This document shows positions 26,593 through 34,986 of a DNA stretch of 64,000 bases, one piece after another. The position numbers were made by a program, and so were the translations under genes. Location of the stretch: NCBI GenBank assembly GCA_951813555.1, contig OX638344.1:3287076-3351075 (forward strand), read 5' to 3'. The notes beneath the pieces are model-generated. The model was not told where the DNA came from. It worked only from the letters and a program-made list of their open reading frames with translations, and made no database searches. This stretch comes from an uncultured Acidimicrobiales bacterium (GTDB lineage: Bacteria; Actinomycetota; Acidimicrobiia; Acidimicrobiales; Bin134). The first letter of the stretch is position 1. Each line of letters starts with the position of its first letter.

Positions 26593-27804
26593 CTACCGAG
26601 ACCCGGGCATCGTTGTTCGGCCTCGGGTTCCGTAGGCGGCCAGACAGGGGACCAGCATCTCGGCTGAAGTCAGCGAGCCGTGGCGGGCGATCAGCTGGAA
26701 TGACGGCTTGGACTTGTTGCCGGGAGGATTCAGGGCTGGAAGCTTGGGCTCGGTGAACGCCACCGGGTCGCGGGGCACCAAGGCCACGTCGCCCATCCGC
26801 GACCTGGCCTCCGGGCTGACAAGGGGGCCGAGCCACTCTTCGTCCAGCACCTGCTGCCTTCCGGCCACCAGGCCAAAGCGGCCATAGCGCTCAGCGGCCG
26901 CGTCCAGGAGCTCGCCGGCCCGGCCGGGCCGGGCGTGCAGCCAGCGGAACCGGGCCTCCCCCGAGACCACCGACGACAGGGACAGCACGTCGCGGGCCAG
27001 CTCCACGATGGCATCGCCCACCATCACCTGGCCGTGGTCGGACACCACCAGCAACGCGGCCTCCGGCGGCAGCGCAGCGAGGAGCTGCCCTACCAAGTGG
27101 TCCACCTCGGCATACTCGGCGTCCAGATAAGGGCCGAATCCGTATTCGTGGGCCACGCGGTCGGGTCCGTCGTAGTAGGCGTACACCAGGGGCTCGCCGC
27201 CGTCCACCAGCATCTGCACCTCCACCGCGATGGAGCTGGTCAGCTTGTAGCCCCGGTGGTGGACTCCGTCGAGATGGGCCCGGGTGAAGCCGGTCCCGCG
27301 GAATTCGCTCCGGCCCACAACAGGCACCCGCCGCCCGAAGAAGGCGGGGCGGGTTTGCACCTGCTCGGGCACGATGCTCTTGCGGGCATCGGCCTTCTTC
27401 GGCCCCGCCGTCCACCGCAAGGCGTTCAAAACCCGTCCCTGGATGTGGATCTGGTAGCCGATCAGGCCATGCTCGCCGGGGGCCGCACCGGTGACCAGCG
27501 AGGTCAGCGCGGTGGTAGTGGTGGTGGGCGCCACCGTGGTTATGGGACCGCCCTCCATAGCCGACAGCACCGGGGCCAGCCCGGACCGCTCCTGAAGCTG
27601 CTCCCAGCCCATGCCGTCCACCAGCAACAGCACCACTGCTTTGGCCTCGCGGGCCGGGGCGGGCAGCCAGCCGGAGGCATCCGGCGGGCCGAGCAGGGCA
27701 GGTACCACGTTGCTCAGACAAGCCCCCCGGTAGTCAGGCAGCACGGGGAAACCGGCTGCCAGACTGCCGGTGGAGAATCTGTCGTTGTCGAAGTGACTTC
27801 CCAT
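26593..27804 (-). CDS. Alkaline phosphatase superfamily / type I phosphodiesterase
   Basis: A 403-residue protein with the metal-binding set of the superfamily: VVLLLVDGMGW near residue 55 (Asp), the TTTTTALTSLVTGAAPGEHG nucleophile region (Thr), YYDGPDRVAHEYG (Asp and His) and LLVVSDHGQVMVG (Asp-His). No signal peptide is evident. Relatives include nucleotide pyrophosphatases and phosphodiesterases. The substrate is unknown. It lies 20 bases upstream of bpa and is divergent from the Rrf2 gene. Confidence 0.85.
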   Translation of the reverse strand: MGSHFDNDRFSTGSLAAGFPVLPDYRGACLSNVVPALLGPPDASGWLPAPAREAKAVVLLLVDGMGWEQLQERSGLAPVLSAMEGGPITTVAPTTTTTALTSLVTGAAPGEHGLIGYQIHIQGRVLNALRWTAGPKKADARKSIVPEQVQTRPAFFGRRVPVVGRSEFRGTGFTRAHLDGVHHRGYKLTSSIAVEVQMLVDGGEPLVYAYYDGPDRVAHEYGFGPYLDAEYAEVDHLVGQLLAALPPEAALLVVSDHGQVMVGDAIVELARDVLSLSSVVSGEARFRWLHARPGRAGELLDAAAERYGRFGLVAGRQQVLDEEWLGPLVSPEARSRMGDVALVPRDPVAFTEPKLPALNPPGNKSKPSFQLIARHGSLTSAEMLVPCLAAYGTRGRTTMPGSR

Positions 27805-27856
27805 CCGACCTTCAACCTAATCGGCGCCGCCTGCCTGACTACTAGGGTGAGAAGCG

Positions 27857-28300
27857 GTGAGAGTATCGACGCGGGGGGACTACGCCAGCCGGGCGCTGCT
27901 GTCGCTGGCCCTGCACGCTAATGAGGCCGGCCCCACCTCGGTGCGCGACATCGCCGAGCGCACCGGCCTCCCCCAGCCATACCTGGAGCAGATCCTGCAA
28001 GCCTTGAAGGGTGCCGGGCTGGTCCGCTCCAAACGGGGGGCGGGCGGCGGCTACGCCTTGGCTCGCCCGGCGGATGAAATCAAGCTGAGCGAGATCGTCA
28101 GCGCGGTGGACGGACCCATCGTGCTGGGCGATTTCGGGGAGCCCCACCAAGACGGGGCCTGCGACCACGAGGGCCAGTGCGTGCTGCTGGCCATCTGGAC
28201 CCACGCGGGCGACATCATGCACGACCTGCTCAGCAATTACACCCTTGCCGACATCGCCAAGACTGCTAACGGCCTCCTTCCCTGGCCCGGATCCGACTGA
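27857..28300 (+). CDS. Rrf2-family transcriptional regulator
   Basis: A 147-residue regulator starting with GTG. The winged helix-turn-helix reads RGDYASRALLSLALH, VRDIAERTGLPQPYLEQILQ and VRSKRGAGGGYALARP, as in IscR, NsrR and CymR. The Fe-S ligand region has only two cysteines (CDHEGQC, C-x5-C) where IscR and NsrR use three, so it may bind a cluster with another ligand or be a redox or metabolite sensor. It starts 52 bases from the divergent phosphatase gene. The last bases of the gene are part of a 32-base tandem duplication. Confidence 0.9.
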   Translation: MRVSTRGDYASRALLSLALHANEAGPTSVRDIAERTGLPQPYLEQILQALKGAGLVRSKRGAGGGYALARPADEIKLSEIVSAVDGPIVLGDFGEPHQDGACDHEGQCVLLAIWTHAGDIMHDLLSNYTLADIAKTANGLLPWPGSD

Positions 28301-28342
28301 CGCCTCCCCGACGGCCTCCTTCCCTGGCCCGGATCCGACTGA
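28269..28342. repeat. Exact 32-base direct repeat at the end of the Rrf2 gene
   Basis: Bases 28269-28300 and 28311-28342 are identical over 32 bases and separated by 10 bases. The first copy encodes the last ten residues and stop codon of the Rrf2 protein; the second lies in the convergent gap before rluD. Flanking sequence is not repeated, so this looks like a short local duplication. Confidence 0.85.
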
Positions 28343-28350
28343 TTTCCCAG

Positions 28351-29295
28351 CTACTGACGGAGAAGCCGGTAGAGCCGGGAGAGGTCCTCGGGTAGCTCGG
28401 CCTCGAAGTGGAGCTGCTCGCCGGTGCCGGGATGGTCGAACGCCAGGGTACGGGCGTGCAGCGCAGGGCGACTGATGCCCACGACGGTCGGGCCGCCGTA
28501 GAGATCGTCGCCCAAAACCGGGTGGCCGATGGCGGCCAAATGCACCCTGATCTGATGAGTGCGGCCGGTTTCCAACTCCAGCTCCAAACAGGCGGTGTCA
28601 TGAGAAGCCGCCTCTTCCGACGGCTCGGCGCTGACCGGCATTCGAGCCGTCACCCGATAGTGGGTTCGGGCCGGGCGACCGTCGGCGGTAACGGCCATCT
28701 TGAGGGGGTGCCGGGCAGACCGGCCCACGGGAGCATCGATCACCCCCCGGTCATCGGCCGGAATCCCCGCCACTAGGGCGCTATAGCCCCGGTGTACCTC
28801 CCGGCGGCCCAGCGCCGCGGTCAGCGCCTCATAGCCAGCCGGAGTGCGGGCCACCATGAGCAGTCCCGAGGTACCCCTGTCGAGCCGGTGGACGAGACCG
28901 GGGCGCTCGGGCGCACCCACCTCGGCAATCTCGGGGAATCGAGCCAGCAAGCCGTTCACCAACGTCCCGGTTGCATGGCCCGATCCGGGATGGACCACCA
29001 GATCAGCGGGCTTGTTCACCACGATTACCTGCTCGTCGGCATGCACCACATCCACCTCCACTGAGAGATCGGGCGTCAGCGCCGGCCGGCTCACCGCCGG
29101 GGCCTCCGACAGCGTGATCCGGTCGCCGGTCGCCATCCGCTGCGACCGACCGGCGGCTGGGACACCGTTGACCGCCACCTTCTCGCCGTCAACCAGGCGG
29201 GCGGCCTCGGCTCGACTGCAATCCCAAACCAGCGCCACCACTCGGTCGAGGCGCTCGCCGGCCAGTGCTTCGGGCACCACTCCGTCAGGTCTCAT
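28351..29295 (-). CDS. rluD: RluA/RluD-family 23S rRNA pseudouridine synthase
   Basis: A protein of about 314 residues with an N-terminal S4 RNA-binding domain (RLDRVVALVWDCSRAEAARL) and a catalytic domain. The active-site motif is HRLDRGTSGLLMVART with the catalytic aspartate, and LELELETGRTHQIRVHL is the second family signature. The start chosen is the ATG at 29295, which overlaps lspA by 11 bases; an ATG at 29331 is less likely. It probably modifies helix 69 or related uridines. The order lspA-rluD is common in bacteria. Confidence 0.93.
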   Translation of the reverse strand: MRPDGVVPEALAGERLDRVVALVWDCSRAEAARLVDGEKVAVNGVPAAGRSQRMATGDRITLSEAPAVSRPALTPDLSVEVDVVHADEQVIVVNKPADLVVHPGSGHATGTLVNGLLARFPEIAEVGAPERPGLVHRLDRGTSGLLMVARTPAGYEALTAALGRREVHRGYSALVAGIPADDRGVIDAPVGRSARHPLKMAVTADGRPARTHYRVTARMPVSAEPSEEAASHDTACLELELETGRTHQIRVHLAAIGHPVLGDDLYGGPTVVGISRPALHARTLAFDHPGTGEQLHFEAELPEDLSRLYRLLRQ

Positions 29296-29854
29296 CGAGG
29301 TCACCGGGCCCGCCGGGCTCATCGGACCCATCGACCGCTTGGGGCGGGCGGTGGCGGGGAGCGATCAACACCAGGGTGATCCCGGCCACCACGATGGCAG
29401 AGTCGGCCGCATTGAACACCGGCCACCACTGGAGGTCGATGAAGTCGACCACGGCCCCGCCCAGGAAACCGTCACCGGCCCGCACCGCCCTGTCGGCCAG
29501 GTTGCCGATAGCACCGCCCAGCACCATGCCCAGAAGCACCGGCGGGAGCGACAGCCGACGACCTCCCCAACTGGCCCATGCCACCACGATCACGAATAGC
29601 AGGGCCACTACCGCGATCACGGTGTCCCAGTCTTGGGCCAGGCCGAAGGCGGCCCCGGAGTTGTGGACCAAGTGCAGCCGCAGTGTCCATACCAAGTCGA
29701 TGCTCCGGTCGTCCAACTCCTGCAGCGCCCACCATTTGGTCAACTGGTCGACGGTGACAACCAGCGCCGCCACTCCTAGCAGTACCAGGTTGTGGCGGCG
29801 GCGAAACCGGTGCTCTGCCTCAGCCGCGGGAGCTAGTGGCGCGTCAGAACCCAC
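29285..29854 (-). CDS. lspA: Lipoprotein signal peptidase (signal peptidase II)
   Basis: About 189 residues with four membrane segments (for example LVLLGVAALVVTV and VIAVVALLFVIVVAW). Family motifs are DQLTKWWAL, LVHNSGAAFG, GGAIGNLADRAVRAGD (first catalytic Asp) and WPVFNAADSAIV (second catalytic Asp). No ATG fits; the GTG at 29854 overlaps the upstream DksA-like gene by 11 bases, and a TTG at 29869 is an alternative. The enzyme cleaves prolipoprotein signal peptides in the membrane. Confidence 0.93.
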   Translation of the reverse strand: MGSDAPLAPAAEAEHRFRRRHNLVLLGVAALVVTVDQLTKWWALQELDDRSIDLVWTLRLHLVHNSGAAFGLAQDWDTVIAVVALLFVIVVAWASWGGRRLSLPPVLLGMVLGGAIGNLADRAVRAGDGFLGGAVVDFIDLQWWPVFNAADSAIVVAGITLVLIAPRHRPPQAVDGSDEPGGPGDLDET

Positions 29855-30302
29855 CGGCTTTGTGCTCAACCCGCTCAGCCGCCCACGGGATAGCGTTGAG
29901 CCGCTGGCGGGGAATTGGCTTTCCCGACACCTGGCAGACGCCGTATGTGCCGTTTTCGATCCGGGCCAGGGCGGCGTCGATCTGGTCGACCGCGGCCCGG
30001 GCGTGGGCGCTGAGTGCCAGGTCCCGCTCCCGCTCCACCGCCAGGGTGTCGCCCTCGCCCGACTCCTCGTCGAACTGGACATCTCCGGGTTCCCGCTCCT
30101 CCACCAAGGAGTCGGCCTCGGCCTTGAGCCGGGTGGCCGAGGTGATGTAGCGGCCGCGCTCTTCCAACAGGAGACGGCGCTGCTTCTCCAGATACTTCTC
30201 GTCGAAGAGCGGCTTTTTGGCCGCGGGCTTCTTCGCCGCGGACTTGCCGTCGCCGGCCTTGTCGTCTGCTGACTGTTTTGGTGCGGTCTTCTTCGCAGTC
30301 AT
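29844..30302 (-). CDS. DksA/TraR-family protein with degenerate zinc finger
   Basis: A 152-residue protein starting at the ATG at 30302. A lysine/alanine-rich tail (KSAAKKPAAKKP) leads into the paired helices of the DksA/TraR fold, which enters the RNA polymerase secondary channel. The C-terminal finger, normally CxxC...CxxC, reads YGVCQVSGKPIPRQRLNAIP and then ends VEHKAGGF. Only one of the four cysteines remains. Zinc binding is therefore doubtful, though the fold signature GTYG...RLNAIP is kept. It is immediately upstream of lspA, a frequent actinobacterial neighbour. Confidence 0.85.
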   Translation of the reverse strand: MTAKKTAPKQSADDKAGDGKSAAKKPAAKKPLFDEKYLEKQRRLLLEERGRYITSATRLKAEADSLVEEREPGDVQFDEESGEGDTLAVERERDLALSAHARAAVDQIDAALARIENGTYGVCQVSGKPIPRQRLNAIPWAAERVEHKAGGF

Positions 30303-30426
30303 CGCAGGCGGCAGTGTAGCCGCCGCTGCCGCCAATTACTTCCAAATGGTCCAGGGAGGCTTAACAATGTCTGAACCGGCCCTAGGACGGGTTATTTTGT
30401 GATTTCCTGCCACGCTTGGAGGCCCG
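30303..30426. promoter_or_regulatory. Divergent region between DksA-like gene and ileS
   Basis: 124 bases between divergent starts. A GGAGG at 30418-30422 lies 4 bases before the TTG start of ileS and supports that start. A GC-rich inverted segment (GGCGGC...GCCGCC) lies at about 30306-30333. No T-box antiterminator motif was found, although many actinobacterial ileS genes carry one. Confidence 0.4.
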
Positions 30427-33400
30427 TTGTCCGATCCGACCACCCCCTACCCCGACGTCGACCCCAAGCCCTCCTTCCCGGAGATCGAGCGCCGGGTGCT
30501 CGAATCGTGGGCCCAGGACAAGACCTTCGCCCATTCGGTGCAAGGCCGGTCCGGGGGCGCCGACGGCGACAACGAGTACGTGTTCTACGACGGCCCCCCG
30601 TTCGCCAACGGACTCCCCCACCACGGCCACCTGCTGACCGGCTACGTGAAGGACGTGATCCCCCGCTACCACACCATGCGGGGTCGCCGCGTGGAGCGCC
30701 GCTTCGGATGGGACTGCCACGGCCTGCCCGCCGAGATGGAGGCCGAGAAGGAACTGGCGGTGTCGGGCCGGGCCGCCATAACCGCCTACGGCGTTGACCG
30801 CTTCAACGACTACTGCCGCCAATCGGTGCAGCGCTACACCCGGGAGTGGGAGACCACCGTGACCCGCCAGGCTCGCTGGGTGGACTTCGAGAACGACTAC
30901 AAGACCATGGACCTGCCCTATATGGAATCGGTCATGTGGGCGTTCAAGACGCTGTGGGACAAGGGCCTCGTCTACGAGGCTTACCGGGTGATGCCCTATT
31001 CGTGGGCCGCCGAGACCCCGCTGTCCAACTTCGAGATCCGCCTGGACGACGCCACCCGCCCCCGGCAGGACCCCGCCATCACCGTGGCCTTCGATCTGGT
31101 GCCCGAGCCCGGCGACCCTGGGCCGCTGCGCATGCTGGCCTGGACCACCACCCCGTGGACCCTCCCGTCCAATCTGATGTTGGTGGTGGGCCCGGAGGTG
31201 GAATACGCCATCGTGGAACAAGACGATGGCCATGTCGTTCTGGCTGCGGAAACGCTGGGGGCCTATGGGACCGAGTTGGACCAGGGCCGGATGGTGGGCA
31301 CTGTGGCCGGGACCGAGTTGATCGGCCGGCGCTACCAACCCCTGTTCGACTACTTCGCCCCCCTGGTCTCAGACGGCGCCTTCCGGGTGGTGGGGGCCGA
31401 CTTCGTGGACACCGCCGAGGGCACCGGAGTCGTGCACGCTGCCCCTGGCTTCGGTGAAGAGGATCAGCATGTAGCCGAGGCCAACGGTGTGCCCGTGGTG
31501 GTGCCGGTGGACAACCAGGGCTGCTTCACCACCGAAGTGTCCGACTGGTCCGGAACGAACGTTTTTGAGGCGAACAGCGGCATCATCGCTCGGCTCAAGC
31601 AGGAGGGACGGATCTTGCGCCATGCCACTTACGAGCACAACTACCCGCACTGCTGGCGCACCGACGAGCCGATCATCTACCGGGCGCTCAGCTCGTGGTA
31701 CGTGCGGGTCACCGAGATCCGCGACCGGATGCTGTCGCTGAACCAGCAGATCAACTGGGTGCCAGGCCATGTGCGCGACGGCCGGTTCGGCACCTGGCTG
31801 GAAGGGGCTCGCGACTGGTCGATCAGCCGGAACCGGTTCTGGGGCTCGCCCATCCCGGTGTGGCGCAGCGACAACCCCGAGTACCCCCGAGTCGACGTCT
31901 ACGGCAGCCTGGATGAGATCGAGCGGGACTTCGCGGTGCGGCCCGTCGATTTGCACCGGCCGTTCATCGATGAGCTGACCCGGCCCAATCCCGACGACCC
32001 CACCGGCGCGTCGTCCATGCGGCGGGTCCCCGAGGTGTTGGACTGCTGGTTCGAGTCGGGGTCGATGCCCTTCGCCCAGGTCCACTACCCGTTCGAGAAC
32101 AAGGAATGGTTCGAACACCACTTCCCGGCCGACTTCATCGTGGAGTACATCAACCAGACCCGGGGCTGGTTCTACACCCTCCACGTCCTTGCCGCTGCCC
32201 TGTTCGACCGGCCGGCGTTCAACAACGTGATCTGCCACGGCATCCTGCTCGACGCCAAAGGCCGGAAGCTGTCCAAGAAGCTGAGGAACTACACCGAGCC
32301 CGAGGAGATCTTCGCCACTAAGGGGGCTGACGCCCTGCGCTGGTATCTGATGGGCTCGCCCATCGTCCGGGGCGGCGACCTCCGCCTGGACGACTCGGGA
32401 ATCGATGACGTGCTCCGTCAGGTGATCATCCCCATCTGGAACGCCTATTACTTCTTCGCGCTGTACGCCAATGCCGACGGCATCCAGGCCAGTCCCCGAA
32501 CCGGCTCCGAGGAGCTTTTGGACCGCTACATCCTGGCCAAGACCCGACAGCTGGCCGAGGCGGTCACCCAGCGCATGGACGCCTACGACCTGCCCGGTGC
32601 CGCCTACGAGCTGGAGGGGTTCATCGACTCCCTCAACAATTGGTACATCCGCCGCAGCCGAGACCGGTTCTGGGCTCCGGCCCGCCCGTCGTCAGCCGTC
32701 GACAAACAGGACGCCTACGACACGCTGTACACCGTGCTCACCACCCTGACCCGACTGCTCGCCCCATTCCTGCCCCTGGTGTCCGAGGAGATCCACCGGG
32801 GTCTCACCGGAGAGTCGAGCGTTCACCTGTGCAATTGGCCCGACCCAGCCGAGCTGCCAGCAGATCCCCAGCTAGCGGCGGCCATGGACCGGGTGCGCGA
32901 CGTGTGCTCCACCGCACTGCGAGTGAGAGAGGACGAAGGCATACGGGTCCGCCAGCCCCTGCTGTCGCTCACGGTGGCGGGCCGGGAAGTGGACGCCTTG
33001 GCGCCGTTCACCCATCTGATCGCTGATGAGGTGAACGTGAAGGATGTCCTTCTCAGCGACGACCTGACGGCCTACGGGCAGTTCGTGCTCCGCCCCAACG
33101 GCCAAGTGCTGGGTCCCCGTCTGGGCCAGGACGTGCAGGGGGTGTTCGCCGCCGCCAAATCCGGCCGCTGGGAGCAAAACCCCGACGGCACCGTCACGGT
33201 TGCCGGTCACACGCTGACTGACGCCGAGTTCGAACTGGCCCTCAACCCGGTCGAGGGCACCACGGCCGCCGCGTTGCGCACCAACGATGCCCTGGTGGCC
33301 CTGGACACGGCCGTCAGCCCCGAACTGGCGGCCGAGGGGATAGCCCGAGACGTGGTCCGGGCGATCCAAGCCGAGCGCAAGAATCAAGACCTGGACGTCA

Positions 33401-33597
33401 CCGATCGGATCACTTTGACCTTGACTGCCGGATCGGAGATCATCGACGCGGTCCGAGTCCATCAGGCCTATGTCGGCGATCAGGTCTTGGCATCCGCTCA
33501 GCCAGAACTCATCGTCACCGGTGTGGAGCCAATTCCCGTCGGCTCCCCGGCCATCGACGCGGGACCACTGCACATCGAATTGGCCAAGACCGACTAG
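30427..33597 (+). CDS. ileS: Isoleucyl-tRNA synthetase
   Basis: A 1056-residue class I synthetase starting at TTG with a GGAGG site 4 bases upstream; no ATG occurs near. The first signature is PFANGLPHHGHLLTGYVKD (HIGH equivalent HHGH), GWDCHGLPAE follows, the editing domain has TGVVHAAPGFGEEDQ, and the second signature is GRKLSKKLRN (KMSKS equivalent KLSKK). Length and signatures fit the eukaryote-like IleRS2 type, which is often naturally resistant to mupirocin; that typing is inference. It charges tRNA-Ile in the cytoplasm and is convergent with sepF. Confidence 0.96.
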   Translation: MSDPTTPYPDVDPKPSFPEIERRVLESWAQDKTFAHSVQGRSGGADGDNEYVFYDGPPFANGLPHHGHLLTGYVKDVIPRYHTMRGRRVERRFGWDCHGLPAEMEAEKELAVSGRAAITAYGVDRFNDYCRQSVQRYTREWETTVTRQARWVDFENDYKTMDLPYMESVMWAFKTLWDKGLVYEAYRVMPYSWAAETPLSNFEIRLDDATRPRQDPAITVAFDLVPEPGDPGPLRMLAWTTTPWTLPSNLMLVVGPEVEYAIVEQDDGHVVLAAETLGAYGTELDQGRMVGTVAGTELIGRRYQPLFDYFAPLVSDGAFRVVGADFVDTAEGTGVVHAAPGFGEEDQHVAEANGVPVVVPVDNQGCFTTEVSDWSGTNVFEANSGIIARLKQEGRILRHATYEHNYPHCWRTDEPIIYRALSSWYVRVTEIRDRMLSLNQQINWVPGHVRDGRFGTWLEGARDWSISRNRFWGSPIPVWRSDNPEYPRVDVYGSLDEIERDFAVRPVDLHRPFIDELTRPNPDDPTGASSMRRVPEVLDCWFESGSMPFAQVHYPFENKEWFEHHFPADFIVEYINQTRGWFYTLHVLAAALFDRPAFNNVICHGILLDAKGRKLSKKLRNYTEPEEIFATKGADALRWYLMGSPIVRGGDLRLDDSGIDDVLRQVIIPIWNAYYFFALYANADGIQASPRTGSEELLDRYILAKTRQLAEAVTQRMDAYDLPGAAYELEGFIDSLNNWYIRRSRDRFWAPARPSSAVDKQDAYDTLYTVLTTLTRLLAPFLPLVSEEIHRGLTGESSVHLCNWPDPAELPADPQLAAAMDRVRDVCSTALRVREDEGIRVRQPLLSLTVAGREVDALAPFTHLIADEVNVKDVLLSDDLTAYGQFVLRPNGQVLGPRLGQDVQGVFAAAKSGRWEQNPDGTVTVAGHTLTDAEFELALNPVEGTTAAALRTNDALVALDTAVSPELAAEGIARDVVRAIQAERKNQDLDVTDRITLTLTAGSEIIDAVRVHQAYVGDQVLASAQPELIVTGVEPIPVGSPAIDAGPLHIELAKTD

Positions 33598-33611
33598 ACG
33601 CCGGCCATCGC

Positions 33612-34130
33612 TCAGGAGTTCTGATAGTCGGTCTGCTCCATGCGGCGCCGCTCCTCGGCCGACACCTCCACATTGGAAGGGGTCAGCAGGTACACGTGGT
33701 CGGCGACCCGCTCCATGCGGCCGTCCAGCCCATAGCAGAGACCGCTGGAAAAGTCGATGAGCCGCCGGGCCACCTCTCGGCTGCCATGCTGCAAGTTCAC
33801 GATGACCGCCTGCCCGCCTCGGAAGCAGTCCCCCACATCTTTGGCATCGTCGAACGAAGTAGGAGTCACCACTGACGGTTTGGAAGAAACCGAGGGTATG
33901 GGTCGGACAAAGCTGGTGTGGGGCTGGTCGGCACTGGTCTCGGCCTCAGACGACTCGCTCGAGGGAATCGGTCGCACCGAGCCGGTATCGCCTCCCGGCG
34001 AATATTGGTCATCGGGCGTTGGCGCAACGAGGCGCATGTCGGGCTCCTGCTCCATGTAGCCCCCGGAGGGGAACTCCTCCTCAGTCCCGAATCCGAGCCA
34101 GAACTTTGTTTTCTGCCACACGGATGACAT
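33612..34130 (-). CDS. sepF: Cell division protein SepF
   Basis: A 172-residue protein starting at the ATG at 34130 with GAGGGGG about 8 bases upstream. The N-terminal MSSVWQKTKFWLGFG is the amphipathic membrane anchor, followed by an acidic linker. The SepF core covers VVTPTSFDDAKDVGDCFRGG, VIVNLQH, RLIDFSSGLCYGLDGRMERV and VYLLTPSNVEVS. SepF links FtsZ filaments to the membrane in organisms without FtsA, consistent with the absence of ftsA here. The usual downstream neighbours ylmG and divIVA are not present. Confidence 0.95.
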   Translation of the reverse strand: MSSVWQKTKFWLGFGTEEEFPSGGYMEQEPDMRLVAPTPDDQYSPGGDTGSVRPIPSSESSEAETSADQPHTSFVRPIPSVSSKPSVVTPTSFDDAKDVGDCFRGGQAVIVNLQHGSREVARRLIDFSSGLCYGLDGRMERVADHVYLLTPSNVEVSAEERRRMEQTDYQNS

Positions 34131-34296
34131 AGGCGCATCCCCCTCTCGGCAGTCGCTCACCTGATCCTGTCGATGGTACAGGAATCAGCCGCCAATTCGG
34201 GGACAGGCACGGTTTCCCGAGCATGAGGCCGTCAAGCAGCCCGCATTTCGAGGACGGAGGGCTCTGGCCCCTCTTTCCCGTGCAGCTCCAAAACAC
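34131..34296. other. Gap between yggS and sepF, no gene seen
   Basis: 166 bases on the minus-strand path from yggS to sepF. Only the sepF ribosome binding site was recognised; no convincing promoter or terminator was found. Confidence 0.3.
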
Positions 34297-34968
34297 TCAG
34301 CGGGGGCGAGGGCCGAACAGCGCGGTGCCCACTCTGACCATGGTGGCCCCCTCCTCCACTGCGACCTCGATGTCGGCGCTCATGCCCATTGACAGCTCGG
34401 GAAGGCCGAGATCAGCAGCCTGGGCCGCCAGCAGACGGAAGCCGGGTCGGGAGCGCTCCGGCGGGCCAGGCTCCCCCACCGCCATCAGCCCGGCAACTTC
34501 GAGGCCAGCCTGCCGGCAGCCGGCGACGAGTTGCGCGGTGCCCTCCGGAGGGCATCCCCCGCGGCCCCCGATGTCGGTGATGTCCACCTGGACGAGCACG
34601 CGGGCGCCCGGCGCCCACCGGGCGATCTCAACCGCCGCCTCGGGGCGGTCCACGCTTTGCCACAGGTCTACGAGGTGGGCGATCTTGCGGATCTTGTTGC
34701 GCTGGAGCCGGCCAATGAAGTGCCAGCAAGGTCGGAGCTCAGCCTCCAGCTCTTCGCCGACGTGGCCCGCTTTAGCCAGCAGTTCTTGGGCATAGTTCTC
34801 CCCCATGTCCACCAGGCCGGCGCCCATCGCAGCAACCACTGCCTCGAGGCCGAAGCCCTTGGTCACCGCCACCACCCGAACTCGGTCGCCCCCGACGCGA
34901 ATCAACCGCTCTCGCAGGGCGCCAAAGCGCTGCGCGACCTCCGACGCATCGGTCACGGCATTTGCCAA
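34297..34968 (-). CDS. yggS: YggS/PROSC-family PLP homeostasis protein
   Basis: A 223-residue single-domain PLP protein. The PLP-binding lysine is in VAVTKGFG near residue 37, followed by GENYAQELLAK, WHFIGRLQRNK and the C-terminal phosphate-binding LSMGMSADIEVAVEEGATMV and RVGTALFGPR. The family binds PLP and balances vitamin B6 pools rather than catalysing a known reaction. Its position between ftsZ and sepF is the standard actinobacterial order. Confidence 0.95.
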   Translation of the reverse strand: MANAVTDASEVAQRFGALRERLIRVGGDRVRVVAVTKGFGLEAVVAAMGAGLVDMGENYAQELLAKAGHVGEELEAELRPCWHFIGRLQRNKIRKIAHLVDLWQSVDRPEAAVEIARWAPGARVLVQVDITDIGGRGGCPPEGTAQLVAGCRQAGLEVAGLMAVGEPGPPERSRPGFRLLAAQAADLGLPELSMGMSADIEVAVEEGATMVRVGTALFGPRPR

Positions 34969-34986
34969 CCGAAGCCGGCCATCGGG

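Noticed and set aside
30303..30426. T-box riboswitch before ileS
   Set aside because: The region is only 124 bases and lacks the conserved T-box antiterminator sequence.
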